A stretch of DNA of 64,000 nucleotides, from the NCBI GenBank assembly GCA_032622095.1, contig CP136064.1, positions 130,869,605 to 130,933,604 of the forward strand, given 5' to 3'. Positions 11,177 to 22,139 of this stretch are shown one piece after another. A program made the translations under genes and the position numbers. The notes beneath the pieces are model-generated. The model made no database searches, was not told where the DNA came from, and worked only from the letters and a program-made list of their open reading frames with translations. The stretch comes from Siphonodentalium dalli (Eukaryota > Mollusca > Scaphopoda > Gadilida > Siphonodentaliidae). The number at the start of each line of letters is the position of its first letter. Within the stretch, counting starts at the first letter, position 1.

Positions 11177-12320
11177 TAGGTCACCGATCACGTGATCACA
11201 CATGACTATACTGGAGTTTAATTCTTTTCGGGCCTCTAATATGCCCTCGGACTGTTAATCCTTCCTATCCACAGCGATTCTGACGTGCAAATCGATCGTC
11301 AAACTTGGGTATATGGGCGAAAGACATCGATAATAACGCCTTCAAAAATCATGTTTATATTGATATATTAAAGCTATATATGACAGTTTCTATACAATTC
11401 AGTAAATCAGTTCCATAATTTTCTGTGAGGACCCACCAGCTTCCTATACCCGTACTAGTTTAAATAATTCGTAGTGATTTTGGCTGATGTAATTTTTGTC
11501 TATACTTTTAATACAAAAATACAAATTAATTCAAAATTTAATTAAACTTATGGTATTCAGGGACATATATGCTTTGCTATTATTAACTGTATTGTTCATG
11601 TGTGAATATTGTGCTGATTTTGTCATTTGTTTATTGTGTCCTCGAAATTAGCCACGAAAAAATGTGAAATAAAGATTGCCATGGGAAATTCTGTGGCAAC
11701 ATTTGGAATCTAACATGCTACATCATTAAATTTGACGTGGGTCATTTTTCCTAATTTCAACGGCTGGAACTTATCTGTTATTTATGGTAATATATGTTAT
11801 AGTCAACTGGGTTTTTTCTTGTGTGCTGTGTTTTGTGCTGTTATTTTTGTTTATTTTATTCCCTTTTTTGTTATTCTACAGTTGGTACATACTTGATCTT
11901 GTTTAAATAAAGTGAATTTTGATAATAACCTTGTATTTATTGTGCTTTCTAAATAAAGGGGGTGCAGCTAGGGACTTGACACAACAACCCATGTCATTGG
12001 CTGACACATGTACACATAATTATATAATATAAATGTGTGCCATGTGCATACTTCATGCTAATTGGTCGCGCAAACGTAAAACAAAATGATGTCAAAAAGT
12101 TATTCCGCAGCACAAAAATGACTGACAAATTAATTCGCAGCCATATTGTATAAGGATCAAGGAATTTTTTTACCTCGAAGTATAAATTGATCACATTAAA
12201 GAGTGCCCCATATGAACTACCAAGCACCCTCGCATAATTTATGATGGGTGGATAGGAAGACAGCCTATCCATTCTATTTCACCCAGTTGGGTGTAATTAG
12301 TGTGATGTAGTTATTCCAAC

Positions 12321-12545
12321 AAATGATACCCGAGTCAAATGCTACCCGGGACAAGTGATACCTAATTCCGAGTTCAGTGATACCCGAGACAAGTGATACC
12401 TAATTCCGAGTTCAGTGATACCCGAGACAAGTGATACCTAATTCCGAGTTCAGTGATACACGAGACAAGTGATACCTAATTCCGAGTCCAGTGATACCCG
12501 AGACAAGTGATACCCAACTCTGAGTCAATTCTGAGTCCAGTTCTA
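12321..12545. repeat. 38-bp GTGATACC tandem repeat (copy 1)
   Basis: CAGTGATACCCGAGACAAGT recurs with an exact 38-bp period at 12375, 12413, 12451 and 12489, with degenerate flanking units. Each unit contains two GTGATACC half-phrases. The equivalent array in copy 2 is 15161-15385, and a looser relative is at 6086-6310. Confidence 0.85.
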
Positions 12546-12654
12546 TAAACATTTGACAAGAGAAATTATAATTGCACTTAAAAAATAAAAGGTATCATTT
12601 GTCTCATGAAGGTATCAGTTGACTCGAAAAGAAGGTATCAGTTGACTCGAGATG

Positions 12655-13560
12655 AGGGAATTTCGGTGATTTTTAAAAATCTGTCCGCCATTGTGGGCAC
12701 CATTTTGGTTTTGGGGGACATTTATTTGGATATATAACAAGGAAAGTTCGTCGCCTAAGTGTTCCCAACTCACAATAGTAAGCAGCTGTGGAGTTGTCAT
12801 GACAATAACGCTCACTGATGTTAAAATCAGCTATTTTCGGCGATTTTTCTAATTATGGTGGCCATTTTGGCCGCCATCTTGGATTTGGGTGAATATACAT
12901 CAACTCAGGTATAAGAGGAATCCTAGCTCGAGTATGTCCTGTACATATATATGCATGGGTATTGGTATGGTAGCAATAACATTCATTGATTCGAAACAGT
13001 ACATCGGTTATTAACGTCGATTCGGCTTTGACCTATTATACCGGCATTTGGGAAAACGTGATATCGGACAAAAATATCACACAATGAATGTATATAATGG
13101 TCCCCGTGTGTTCGCCAATGACTCTTCTATATGATAAATGTATAACATCACGCCAAGATGCCAATATTTTCCCACAGAGACAAACGAAAGGTGGTGAAAT
13201 GTCAGAAAAATTGCATATTCTCATATTTCGGCGGTCATCTTGGCCGCCATATTGGATTCTGGTGTCGGATTTTTGGCTAATTTGTAAAGGTTGTATATTA
13301 GCATAACAAATGGAGCGGAAAACAAGACCGCGTGTGATATCATCTTTACTATAACGGCGATCAAAGAGACCTGGTGCATATAAAAAATGGCCGCCATGGT
13401 GGACGCTATCTTGTCCGGTGTCTCTGCGGCCACTTTTTTTTCTTGTTAACAACCGAAACAAAATTAGAGGAGACATTAAGAAATAAATTAGTGGGGTGAA
13501 GTTGAGTCCTGTGGGGGGGGGGGGGGGGGGGGGGGGGTTACAGAGGTCGACCAATATCTC
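12655..13560 (-). repeat. AAGATGGC-unit element, reverse orientation (copy 1)
   Basis: Reverse-complement relative of 3200-4140. It has several CCGCCAT(C/T)TTGG-type motifs, for example near 12687, 12860, 13230 and 13390, a G25 homopolymer at 13513-13537, and the border TTACAGAGGTCGACC. The 3200 copy has only five C at the matching place, so the homopolymer grew in this lineage. Confidence 0.75.
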
Positions 13561-15160
13561 CTGGACTAGGATGCTTGCGGATAAACATAAGCAATTTGTT
13601 CTCCAAAACATTATCTCTTTCGCTTCAAAATTCACAATACTTCTCTTCTTGAGTGAGCAAAGTTCTCAAACCCTTGTAATTTGGTTCATCGTGCTATATA
13701 TGGGACTAAAGAATGAGTATGCGAAGAGTAAGATACATTAGCAACAAGTCCTATCTTTTGAATATGTCATCACATAAGTTGCTCCTTCAAAATACACCAA
13801 TTAGTAAACATGGTCGTGGAAAAATGAGCAAATCATTCGCGGAATCTGATCTTCTACCGCTCGGAATGGGAATTTTGCTCGGGCGGAATGAGTTTTCGAG
13901 AAACAGATCCACCACAGTGTATTATAAGCAATTTTGATTGTATGCATGTAAACGCTACGCGTAATATGATTGGACAGCGATAACCACATGCGTGACGTAA
14001 CAAATATTTTAGGTCACCGATCACGTGATCACACATGACTATACTGGAGTTTAATTCTTTTCGGGCCTCTAATATGCCCTCGGACTGTTAATCCTTCCTA
14101 TCCACAGTGATTCTGACGTGCAAATCGATCGTCAAACTTGGGTATATGGGCGAAAGACATCGATAATAACGCCTTCAAAAATCATGTTTACATGTATATT
14201 GATATATTAAAGCTATATATGACAGTTTCTATACAATTCAGTAAATCAGTTCCATAATTTTCTGTGAGGACCCACCAGCTTCCTATAGCCGTACTAGTTT
14301 AAATAATTCGTAGTGATTTTGGCTGATGTAATTTTTGTCTATACTTTTAATACAAAAATACAAATTAATTCAAAATTTAATTAAACTTATGGTATTCAGG
14401 GACATATATGCTTTGCTATTATTAACTGTATTGTTCATGTGTGAATATTGTGCTGATTTTGTCATTTGTTTATTGTGTCCTCGAAATTAGCCACGAAAAA
14501 ATGTGAAATAAAGATTGCCATGGGAAATTCTGTGGCAACATTTGGAATCTAACATGCTACATCATTAAATTTGACGTGGGTCATTTTTCCTAATTTCAAG
14601 GGCTGGAACTTATCTGTTATTTATGGTAATATATGTTATAGTCAACTGGGTTTTTTCTTGTGTGCTGTGTTTTGTGCTGTTATTTTTGTTTATTTTATTC
14701 CCTTTTTTTGTTATTCTACAGTTGGTACATACTTGATCTTGTTTAAATAAAGTGAATTTTGATAATAACCTTGTATTTATTGTGCTTTCTAAATAAAGGG
14801 GGTGCAGCTAGGGACTTGACACAACAACCCATGTCATTGGCTGACACATGTACACATAATTATATAATATAAATGTGTGCCATGTGCATACTTCATGCTA
14901 ATTGGTCGCGCAAACGTAAAACAAAATGATGTCAAAAAGTTATTCCGCAGCACAAAAATGACTGACAAATTAATTCGCAGCCATATTGTATAAGGATCAA
15001 GGATTTTTTTTACCTCGAAGTATAAATTGATCACATTAAAGAGTGCCCCATATGAACTACCAAGCACCCTCGCATAATTTATGATGGGTGGATAGGAAGA
15101 CAGCCTATCCATTCTATTTCACCCAGTTGGGTGTAATTAGTGTGATGTAGTTATTCCAAC

Positions 15161-15385
15161 AAATGATACCCGAGTCAAATGCTACCCGGGACAAGTGATA
15201 CCTAATTCCGAGTTCAGTGATACCCGAGACAAGTGATACCTAATTCCGAGTTCAGTGATACCCGAGACAAGTGATACCTAATTCCGAGTTCAGTGATACA
15301 CGAGACAAGTGATACCTAATTCCGAGTCCAGTGATACCCGAGACAAGTGATACCCAACTCTGAGTCAATTCTGAGTCCAGTTCTA
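15161..15385. repeat. 38-bp GTGATACC tandem repeat (copy 2)
   Basis: Same array as 12321-12545 with the same 38-bp period and the same variant unit (GTGATACACG), showing that it was copied along with the larger duplication. Confidence 0.85.
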
Positions 15386-15491
15386 TAAACATTTGACAAG
15401 AGAAATTATAATTGCACTTAAAAAATAAAAGGTATCATTTGTCTCATGAAGGTATCAGTTGACTCGAAAAGAAGGTATCAGTTGACTCGAG

Positions 15492-16395
15492 ATGAGGGAA
15501 TTTCGGTGATTTTTAAAAATCTTTCCGCCATTGTGGGCACCATTTTGGTTTTGGGGGACATTTATTTGGATATATTACAAGGAAAGTTCGTCGCCTAAGT
15601 GTTCCCAACTCACAATAGTAAGCAGCTGTAGAGTTGTCATGACAATAACGCTCACTGATGTTAAAATCAGCTATTTTCGGCGATTTTTCTAATTATGGTG
15701 GCCATTTTGGCCGCCATCTTGGATTTGGGTGAATATACATCAACTCAGGTATAAGAGGAATCCTAGCTCGAGTATGTCCTGTACATATATATGCATGGGT
15801 ATTGGTATGGTAGCAATAACATTCATTGATTCGAAACAGTACATCGGTTATTAACGTCGATTCGGCTTTGACCTATTATACCGGCATTTGGGAAAACGTG
15901 ATATCGGACAAAAATATCACACAATGAATGTATATAATGGTCCCCGTGTGTTCGCCAATGACTCTTCTATATGATAAATGTATAACATCACGCCAAGATG
16001 CCAATATTTTCCCACAGAGACAAACGAAAGGTGGTGAAATGTCAGAAAAATTGCATATTCTCATATTTCGGCGGTCATCTTGGCCGCCATATTGGATTCT
16101 GGTGTCGGATTTTTGGCTAATTTGTAAAGGTTATATATTAGCATAACAAATGGAGCGGAAAACAAGACCGCGTGTGATATCATCTTTACTATAACGGCGA
16201 TCAAAGAGACCTGGTGCATATAAAAAATGGCCGCCATGGTGGACGCTGTCTTGTCCGGTGTCTCTGCGGCCACCTTTTTTTCTTGTTAACAACCGAAACA
16301 AAATTAGAGGAGACATTAGTGGGGTGAAGTTGAGTCCTGTGGGGGGGGGGGGGGGGGGGGTTACAGAGGTCGACCAATATCTCCTGGACTAGGAT
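15492..16395 (-). repeat. AAGATGGC-unit element, reverse orientation (copy 2)
   Basis: Duplicate of 12655-13560 with the shorter G20 run and a 12-bp deletion before it. The open frames 15876-16064, 15928-16146 and 16061-16273 are duplicates of copy 1 frames in noncoding repeat sequence. Confidence 0.75.
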
Positions 16396-16839
16396 GCTTG
16401 CGGATAAACATAAGCAATTTGTTCTCCAAAACATTATCTCTTTCGCTTCAAAATTCACAATACTTCTCTTCTTGAGTGAGCAAAGTTCTCAAACCCTTGT
16501 AATTTTTGGTTCATCGTGCTATATATGGGACTAAAGAATGAGTATGCGAAGAGTAAGATACATTAGCAACAAGTCCTATCTTTTGAATATGTCATCACAT
16601 AAGTTGCTCCTTCAAAATACACCAATTAGTAAACATGGTCGTGGAAAAATGAGCAAATCATTCGCGGAATCTGATCTTCTACCGCTCGGAATGGGAATTT
16701 TGCTCGGGCGGAATGAGTTTTCGAGAAACAGATCCACCACAGTGTATTATAAGCAATTTTGATTGTATGCATGTAAACGCTACGCGTAATATGATTGGAC
16801 AGCGATAACCACATGCGTGACGTAACAAATATTTTGTTA

Positions 16840-16863
16840 TTAACCCGGATCGCGCCGGGTTAA
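16840..16863. repeat. Perfect 9-bp hairpin at the right border of the duplication
   Basis: TTAACCCGG (16840-16848) pairs with CCGGGTTAA (16855-16863) around a 6-base ATCGCG loop. It sits 5 bp beyond the end of copy 2. Confidence 0.75.
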
Positions 16864-16948
16864 TATCGTGATTTATCAACCCGACCATGCCAATTAATTA
16901 ATATATATAGGGTTTGTGGGAGAAAAAATAATGATCATTTACTAATAT

Positions 16949-17083
16949 ACAGTGATCGCATTGTTTCGAGTTTGACACGAGGAATTGTCAACCCGATGAA
17001 GTCAATATTCACCGCGCAATGCCGTAGGCCGAGGTGAATATTGACTCCAAGGGCCGTCAACCAAGAAACAATGCGATAACTGT
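16949..17083. mobile_element. Short fold-back MITE-like element
   Basis: ACAGTGATCGCATTGTTTCG at the left pairs imperfectly with GAAACAATGCGATAACTGT at the right. Inside, GTCAATATTCACC and GGTGAATATTGAC form a second, inner palindrome (17001-17045). At 135 bp with no coding potential it fits a miniature inverted-repeat element. Similar GGTGAATATTGAC palindromes are, as I recall, common in mollusc DNA, but I could not check. The target duplication is unclear. Confidence 0.6.
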
Positions 17084-17477
17084 TTTATTATATGAAACGC
17101 GCTTTGATTGGACAAGAAGTTGTGTAACACTTTCGAATGTTACACGGCGTAAGTAAGGTTAATTTGGGAGTCAATGTCCTGGCTTAGATGTCCATAAAAT
17201 GCGTGGGAAACTGACCCGGGATGAGATAGTACAGGCTATTTCATCACGGGCTAGTAGTCCCATAAAGAATATATTATTACGCCACACAGTGGTGTAAGCT
17301 GTATTAGAGTTTTTTCATATTCTGTGGTCGATCGATAATCCACTGGGCGAATGTATTATGGTTAGGTATTTTTTCGTACTTGAGTATAAACCGTACCGAT
17401 ATAGTCACGATAGTACGACAAAGATTAGCACATGTGTTTACGTCACCGGTGTAATTGTGGGGACATGTTTCTATTAT

Positions 17478-17600
17478 GAAGGTTCGCTATCCCGAAGGTC
17501 CACTATTCCGAAGGTTCTCTATTCTGAATATTTGCTATTTCGAAGGTTCACTATTCCGAAGGTTCGCTATTCCGAAGGTTCTCTATTCCGAAGGTTTTTG
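17478..17600. repeat. 16-bp CGAAGGTTCGCTATTC array, first
   Basis: About seven degenerate copies of CCGAAGGTTCRCTATT with a 16-bp period. It is followed by a conserved tail (AATTCTATATTC, GTATTGAGAGGGTTCATTAT) also present after the second array, so array and tail were duplicated together. Confidence 0.85.
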
Positions 17601-18007
17601 TTATTTTTAGGTTAATTCTATATTCGAAAGTATTGAGAGGGTTCATTATCACGAAGATTATTTTTATGGAGTGTGCGCTCACACCCGAACTGATCCTGCG
17701 CGCATACCGATACAGATACTGGAGGAAATAACTTAGAACATTAAATGTGATTTTGTTTTGTTTTCGCGGGTTTTTCTTGAGATTTAATGTCATTACGTGG
17801 GCCCATACCTTTGAATTCTTGGCATATAATATGAATGTTGTGGTATATATGGACTCTCCCGCATTGGGACATGACACAGGTACAGTTGACTTAAGTGATG
17901 TTCTGTGTGGGCTCCAATTTGGAGTTCAATATTTTAAGGGCCAAATTTAGAAGTTTTTGGGCCCATACCTTTGAACTCTGGGCATATACTATGAATATTG
18001 GGGGGCA

Positions 18008-18136
18008 TGTCTCTATTCCGAAGGTTCACTATCCCGAAGGTCCACTATTCCGAAATTTCTCTGAATGTTCGCTATTCCGAAGGTTCACCAATCCGAAGGT
18101 TCGTTATTCCGAAGGTTCTCTATTTCGAAGGTTTTT
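18008..18136. repeat. 16-bp CGAAGGTTCGCTATTC array, second
   Basis: Same repeat as 17478-17600, offset by about 541 bp and followed by the same tail and by a shared AACATTAAATGTGATTTTG segment (17738 and 18218). GGGCCCATACCTTTGAA also occurs twice (17799 and 17960). Confidence 0.85.
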
Positions 18137-18750
18137 GTTATTTTAAGGTTAATTCTATATTCTAAAGTATTGAGAGGGTTCATTATCACGAAGATTCTTT
18201 TTATGAAGGAAATAACTAAAAACATTAAATGTGATTTTGTTTTGTTTTCGCGGGTTTTCTTGAGTTTAATGTCATTACGTATGACCTTATTTCTTATTAC
18301 ATATTCACACCAAGCAGCCCACACAATTGCTATGTTTCCATGCGATTTAATGTCATTACGTGTGACCTAATATCGCAATAATCTGAGGCAAGAGTACGCC
18401 GGTTAAAGGCGAATTATAACAGTGGGGCCATAACGCTCATTGAATACTGGAGGCTATAACAAACTGCGCAGCAGAATATCGCTGAATAGACAGGTATGAG
18501 ATGAGCCTAACTGCAATTGTGACTTTGTTTAAAGGCCCACTTAATTTTCAGGCCATTCAATTTTTTATAGTATATACGGTTTTAATAACAATTTATGCCA
18601 TAAAATTTGAATAAAATACTATAATTCATCACCATTTGAAACGCAGAATACTTCTATCTCCTAGTTTGAAACACCTTTAAAATGCCGCGACAAGTCGTGC
18701 GTCGTATATCTAGCAATTAGCAACTAACATGTCCTCTTCGGCTTTCCATA

Positions 18751-19253
18751 GATTTCAACGAAATTTGATACTTAGGGGTATTTGTGTCCGGGAAGTGTTT
18801 TGGACGGGTCAAATCGTGACCCCGACCTGACCTTGACCTTTAAAACTGTCAATGCAAGGTCAATTTGGGTAAAACGGACGAATTTCGGCGAAATTTGATA
18901 CCTAGGGATATTTTTGTCCGGGGAGTGTTTTGAACGGGTCAGATCGTGACATTGACCTTCAATGTGGTCAATCAAAGGTCAAATCGGGTAAAACGGATGG
19001 ATTTCGACGAAATTTGATACCTATGGATACTTGTGTCAGGGGAGTGTTTTGGACGGGTCAAATCATGACTCCGACCTTATCTTGACCTTCAAAATTGTTA
19101 ATTAAAGGTCAAGTGGGGTAAAACGGACGGATTTCGACGAAATTTGATACCTAGGGGTACTTTTATCCGGGGTGAGGGTGTTTTGGACGGGTCAAATCAT
19201 GACCCTGACCTGACCTTGACTTTCGAAATAGTCAATTCAACGTCAAATCGCGC
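18751..19253. repeat. Four-unit TGACCT/AGGTCA tandem array
   Basis: Units start near 18751, 18880, 19000 and 19130, giving periods of 129, 120 and 130 bp. Each begins GATTTCGACGAAATTTGATAC, passes GTCCGGGGAGTGTTTTGGACG and contains CCTGACCTTGACCTT followed by GTCAATNNAAGGTCAA. The TGACCT and AAGGTCA words are the two strands of the core nuclear-receptor half-site. Whether anything binds is unknown. No coding potential. Confidence 0.85.
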
Positions 19254-19259
19254 CTTTCG

Positions 19260-20230
19260 CCGGAAATCAGATGGGAAACAGCCCAGACGAAGTCGGGCCC
19301 ATCAGCTTGTGTAATAAAGAAGACAGTTTGAAGAAAGTAATGTATAACACGAGAAACGGGAAAACTTGAAATATGGAAGTATGCAAATTTCCCACATAAA
19401 ATTTGAAAGCTAGTTTATAGTATAATTGTATTATAATTTATATTTATGGCTAATAATATGATATTGGTGGCGTTACCATTTCTGACTATGGTTTTCTTGT
19501 CTTAACCTGTTGGGCAGGCCACTGTATACGTGTTCCAATCAGATGGCTACAGCTGGTTAGGCGTTGGCTCCTAGATTCTCATATATACTTGTTACGGCCG
19601 AGACTATAGATCCTGACTCTGAATTCTATCTTACACTTCTAGGTCAAGCTATCCACGACGAACGCTTCGTCGTGGTAGCTATGATTATGTGTTCTCCGTG
19701 GCTGCCTGATGTTAAATATTATATTCGTGTATAATAAATGTCTATGTTCTGAGAGTTCCGACTTAGTGTAAAATAACCTGGAGAGTGTTATAGTTGAACG
19801 TCGCTGGGAAAATCCTATCTATTTTCAGGTCTGATAATAAGTTATGTTAACCCCTGATTTATATATCTGACGTCACTTAGAACTGTTATTAACATATTGT
19901 TTTATTAATAATGCGGTGAACATCATTAGATATCTCGATTTTTTTCGTTATATTTTAACATAGGAATTGGGAAAGAAACTTATGATCATATAATAAGCAT
20001 GCATGTTATCCTTTTAGAAGACCATTTAATTAGAGTCGGGATTCGATCGACTCAAACAAGATGTGTTTACCCCGGCAACGTGATTGAAGTATAGGCGTTT
20101 TCGTCTACCAGAACTGTTTGGCTTCTGGATTTATGCATGGATACATGACAAAATTTGAATTAGACAAAATAGTAAGACGGTTCTGATTCGGTATATATAG
20201 GACTTGGGGCAACCTCGATACTGAACGATG
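19260..20230. other. No gene seen; one small hairpin
   Basis: No convincing open frames. A hairpin CCACGACGAA/TTCGTCGTGG with a CGC loop lies at 19653-19675, extended by AGCTA/TAGCT on each side apart from one extra base. The rest is AT-rich unique-looking sequence. Confidence 0.4.
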
Positions 20231-20261
20231 TCATAGTTAGGGAGCCCGCATATGTTCCATT

Positions 20262-20855
20262 TACACTTTTGCGTACAAAAGGTTTGACCCCCTAAAGTTG
20301 GTACCAATAATGGAACATTCTGAAAAACCGATTTCTTAAGTTGCGCATTCCTGGGGTTTAGGGGCTGCTTAACCCCAAAAAGTGCCAAAAATCACTTCTA
20401 TTTACACTTCCGCGTACATCGATGAATTTTGGTTTGATGATACTCCTAAGTGTACTGATTAAGAAAACACAACTTAAGAAAGGGATTTTCCTGGGGTTTT
20501 CAGATAAGAAAGGGGGTCCCATGCTGAACCCCAAAACGTGATTTTTCCCTTTTTTTTACACTTTCGCGTACATCCATAATTTTTGGTCTCAAAGTACTTA
20601 GATATATACTAATTATAAAAACACAACTTAAGAAGCAACTTTTCCTGGGGTTTTAAGATAAGAAGGGGGTCATCGGGTCACCCCTCAAAACGTAAAAAAA
20701 TCACTTTTATTTACATGATTGCATTCGTCCAACGTGTGTGTATGTGCGTACACCCCTGGAACGTTGCACTATTACAACCAATACATCCCTAAATCGATAC
20801 GATCAACTTAAGAAATATATATTCATGTCGTTTTCTGATAAGAACGAGACTTGTT

Positions 20856-20888
<33 letters not shown>
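20262..20888. repeat. CTTAAG/GGGGTTTT tandem units and C32 run (left arm)
   Basis: Four degenerate units each carry ACTTYCGCGTACATC, AAAACACAACTTAAGAA and TCCTGGGGTTTTNAGATAAG. CTTAAG anchors are at 20335, 20473, 20626 and 20807, giving intervals of about 138-181 bp. The block ends in 32 consecutive C (20857-20888). The mirror block is 25686-26300 with only 13 G. Confidence 0.8.
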
Positions 20889-20899
20889 ACACAACACGA

Positions 20900-21800
20900 T
20901 CCATTTTCTAGAACTATAAGTGAGCCAGTTTTATGAAAATTATAGCGGGAAAATCTAGTAAAATGTATACAAATGGATATATTTTCGTGAAGCTAAGACA
21001 TAATGACATTTTTTGGGCCAAAATTGAAACTCACCATCCAAGATGGCCGCCAAAATGGCCGCCGGAAGTTGAAAATATGACATTTTTTCACAAATATCTT
21101 CTAGACCAATTCATGCTGCTTGGAACTGGTTGAGTAATGCAACTTTATTTTGTATTTTGTATATTAAACTGATCATTGTAGCAATTAAATATGCATTTAT
21201 TGGGGTCCTAACCCCTTCCGATCCCTCAAAAATTTGATTGTACAGAATGCGGTATAAAATTTCACACACAAAAATCACAATTGGGATTCTAGTCATATTT
21301 CAACAAGAAATGTACAGAACTTTGTAATGTGAGTGAGGCATATCATTGCCTATGCATATTCCAAATCACTGGAACCAAAATTCTTACTTTGGCTCAAAAT
21401 GGCTGCCAATATGGCCGCCAAAATATGGAAAATGGTAAATATTACACCAGCGTGTCCTGCAATCGCTTACAAGTTGTGTTGATGTATAAAATTGGCCATT
21501 CTGCATTCTATGCATTGAATACTAACATGTCTGATGCACCATGGTTAATTGTTACTATTTTCACCACTGACATCGTCAAAAATATTGGACTTTTCTCTAA
21601 AAAAACTTGACATAAATATTGGCAAAAATTCAGTTTTCAGGTTTGGACCATTTTTTCAGGTAAAATATAACTATCTTTGGATTGAAAGGTGTTTATTGTT
21701 TTGGTCTATCTTAAATGTGTCACACTACGGTGTTTATAGACCAAATTGCTCAAGATGGCTTCCAAAATGGCAACCAAATTTGTAAAATGCTAATTTTTTA
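20900..21800. repeat. AAGATGGC units of the left arm
   Basis: Three units of about 370 bp carry paired motifs: CCAAGATGGCCGCC near 21037, AAAATGGCTGCC with ATGGCCGCC near 21398, and CAAGATGGCTTCC near 21750. The unit sequence differs from the 3200-4420 family, so the motif is shared without overall homology. The mirror copy is 24800-25680. Confidence 0.7.
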
Positions 21801-22139
21801 CATATATCCCGAACATTCTCTGCATTATCCGAAAAAGTAGCAAATTGTGACTCACTTGGTTATTATACGTGTTAGTTAATTAACTGACAACTACATGTTC
21901 TATTCCCAGTTGTCCCAGCTCCGTATGGGGCATGACAAATTCATTTTAATGTATGTAATTTTGCCGAGAACCTCTTTTGTGATTTTGGCCATATTTATTG
22001 AAAGGAAATGGGCAAACTTTGAGACAGAACTGAGATGGACCATAATCTTTGGCTATTCTGGTCCATTATGATCAAAAAAATGTCTACAGGATACAGTGTG
22101 GATGCCAAGATCGTAGCCAGGGAGTTACTCTGTGATCAT

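Larger units (their letters stand above)
11178..14010. repeat. 2.83-kb tandem duplication, copy 1
   Basis: This copy starts AGGTCACCGATCACGTGATC and ends AACAAATATTTT. Its neighbour at 14011 repeats the start with no spacer. The two copies differ at few sites: a C/T near 11273, a 6-bp indel near 11350, lengths of T and G runs, and a 12-bp indel near 13475. Inside are GTGATACC 38-bp repeats (12321-12545), AAGATGGC units in reverse orientation (12655-13435) and a G25 run (13513-13537). No frame looks coding: those present overlap on both strands and are duplicated as shadows. Confidence 0.9.
14011..16835. repeat. 2.83-kb tandem duplication, copy 2
   Basis: A 2825-bp copy joined directly to copy 1 in the same orientation. 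The G run is G20 here (16341-16360) against G25 in copy 1, and AGAAATAAATTA near 13475 is absent. The near-identity implies a recent duplication, gene conversion or an assembly artefact. The right edge (ATATTTT at 16829-16835) is followed within 5 bp by another perfect hairpin. Confidence 0.9.

Noticed and set aside
12375..12530. CRISPR-like regular array
   Set aside because: The 38-bp units are contiguous and wholly repetitive with no unique spacers, in a eukaryotic context.
11178..14010. Helitron
   Set aside because: Tandem copies and border hairpins fit loosely, but there is no 5' TC with a 3' CTRR end and no Rep/helicase sequence.
20030..20065. tRNA T-arm-like GGGATTCGATCGACTC
   Set aside because: No matching acceptor, D or anticodon arms at proper distances. 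The local hairpin is too short.
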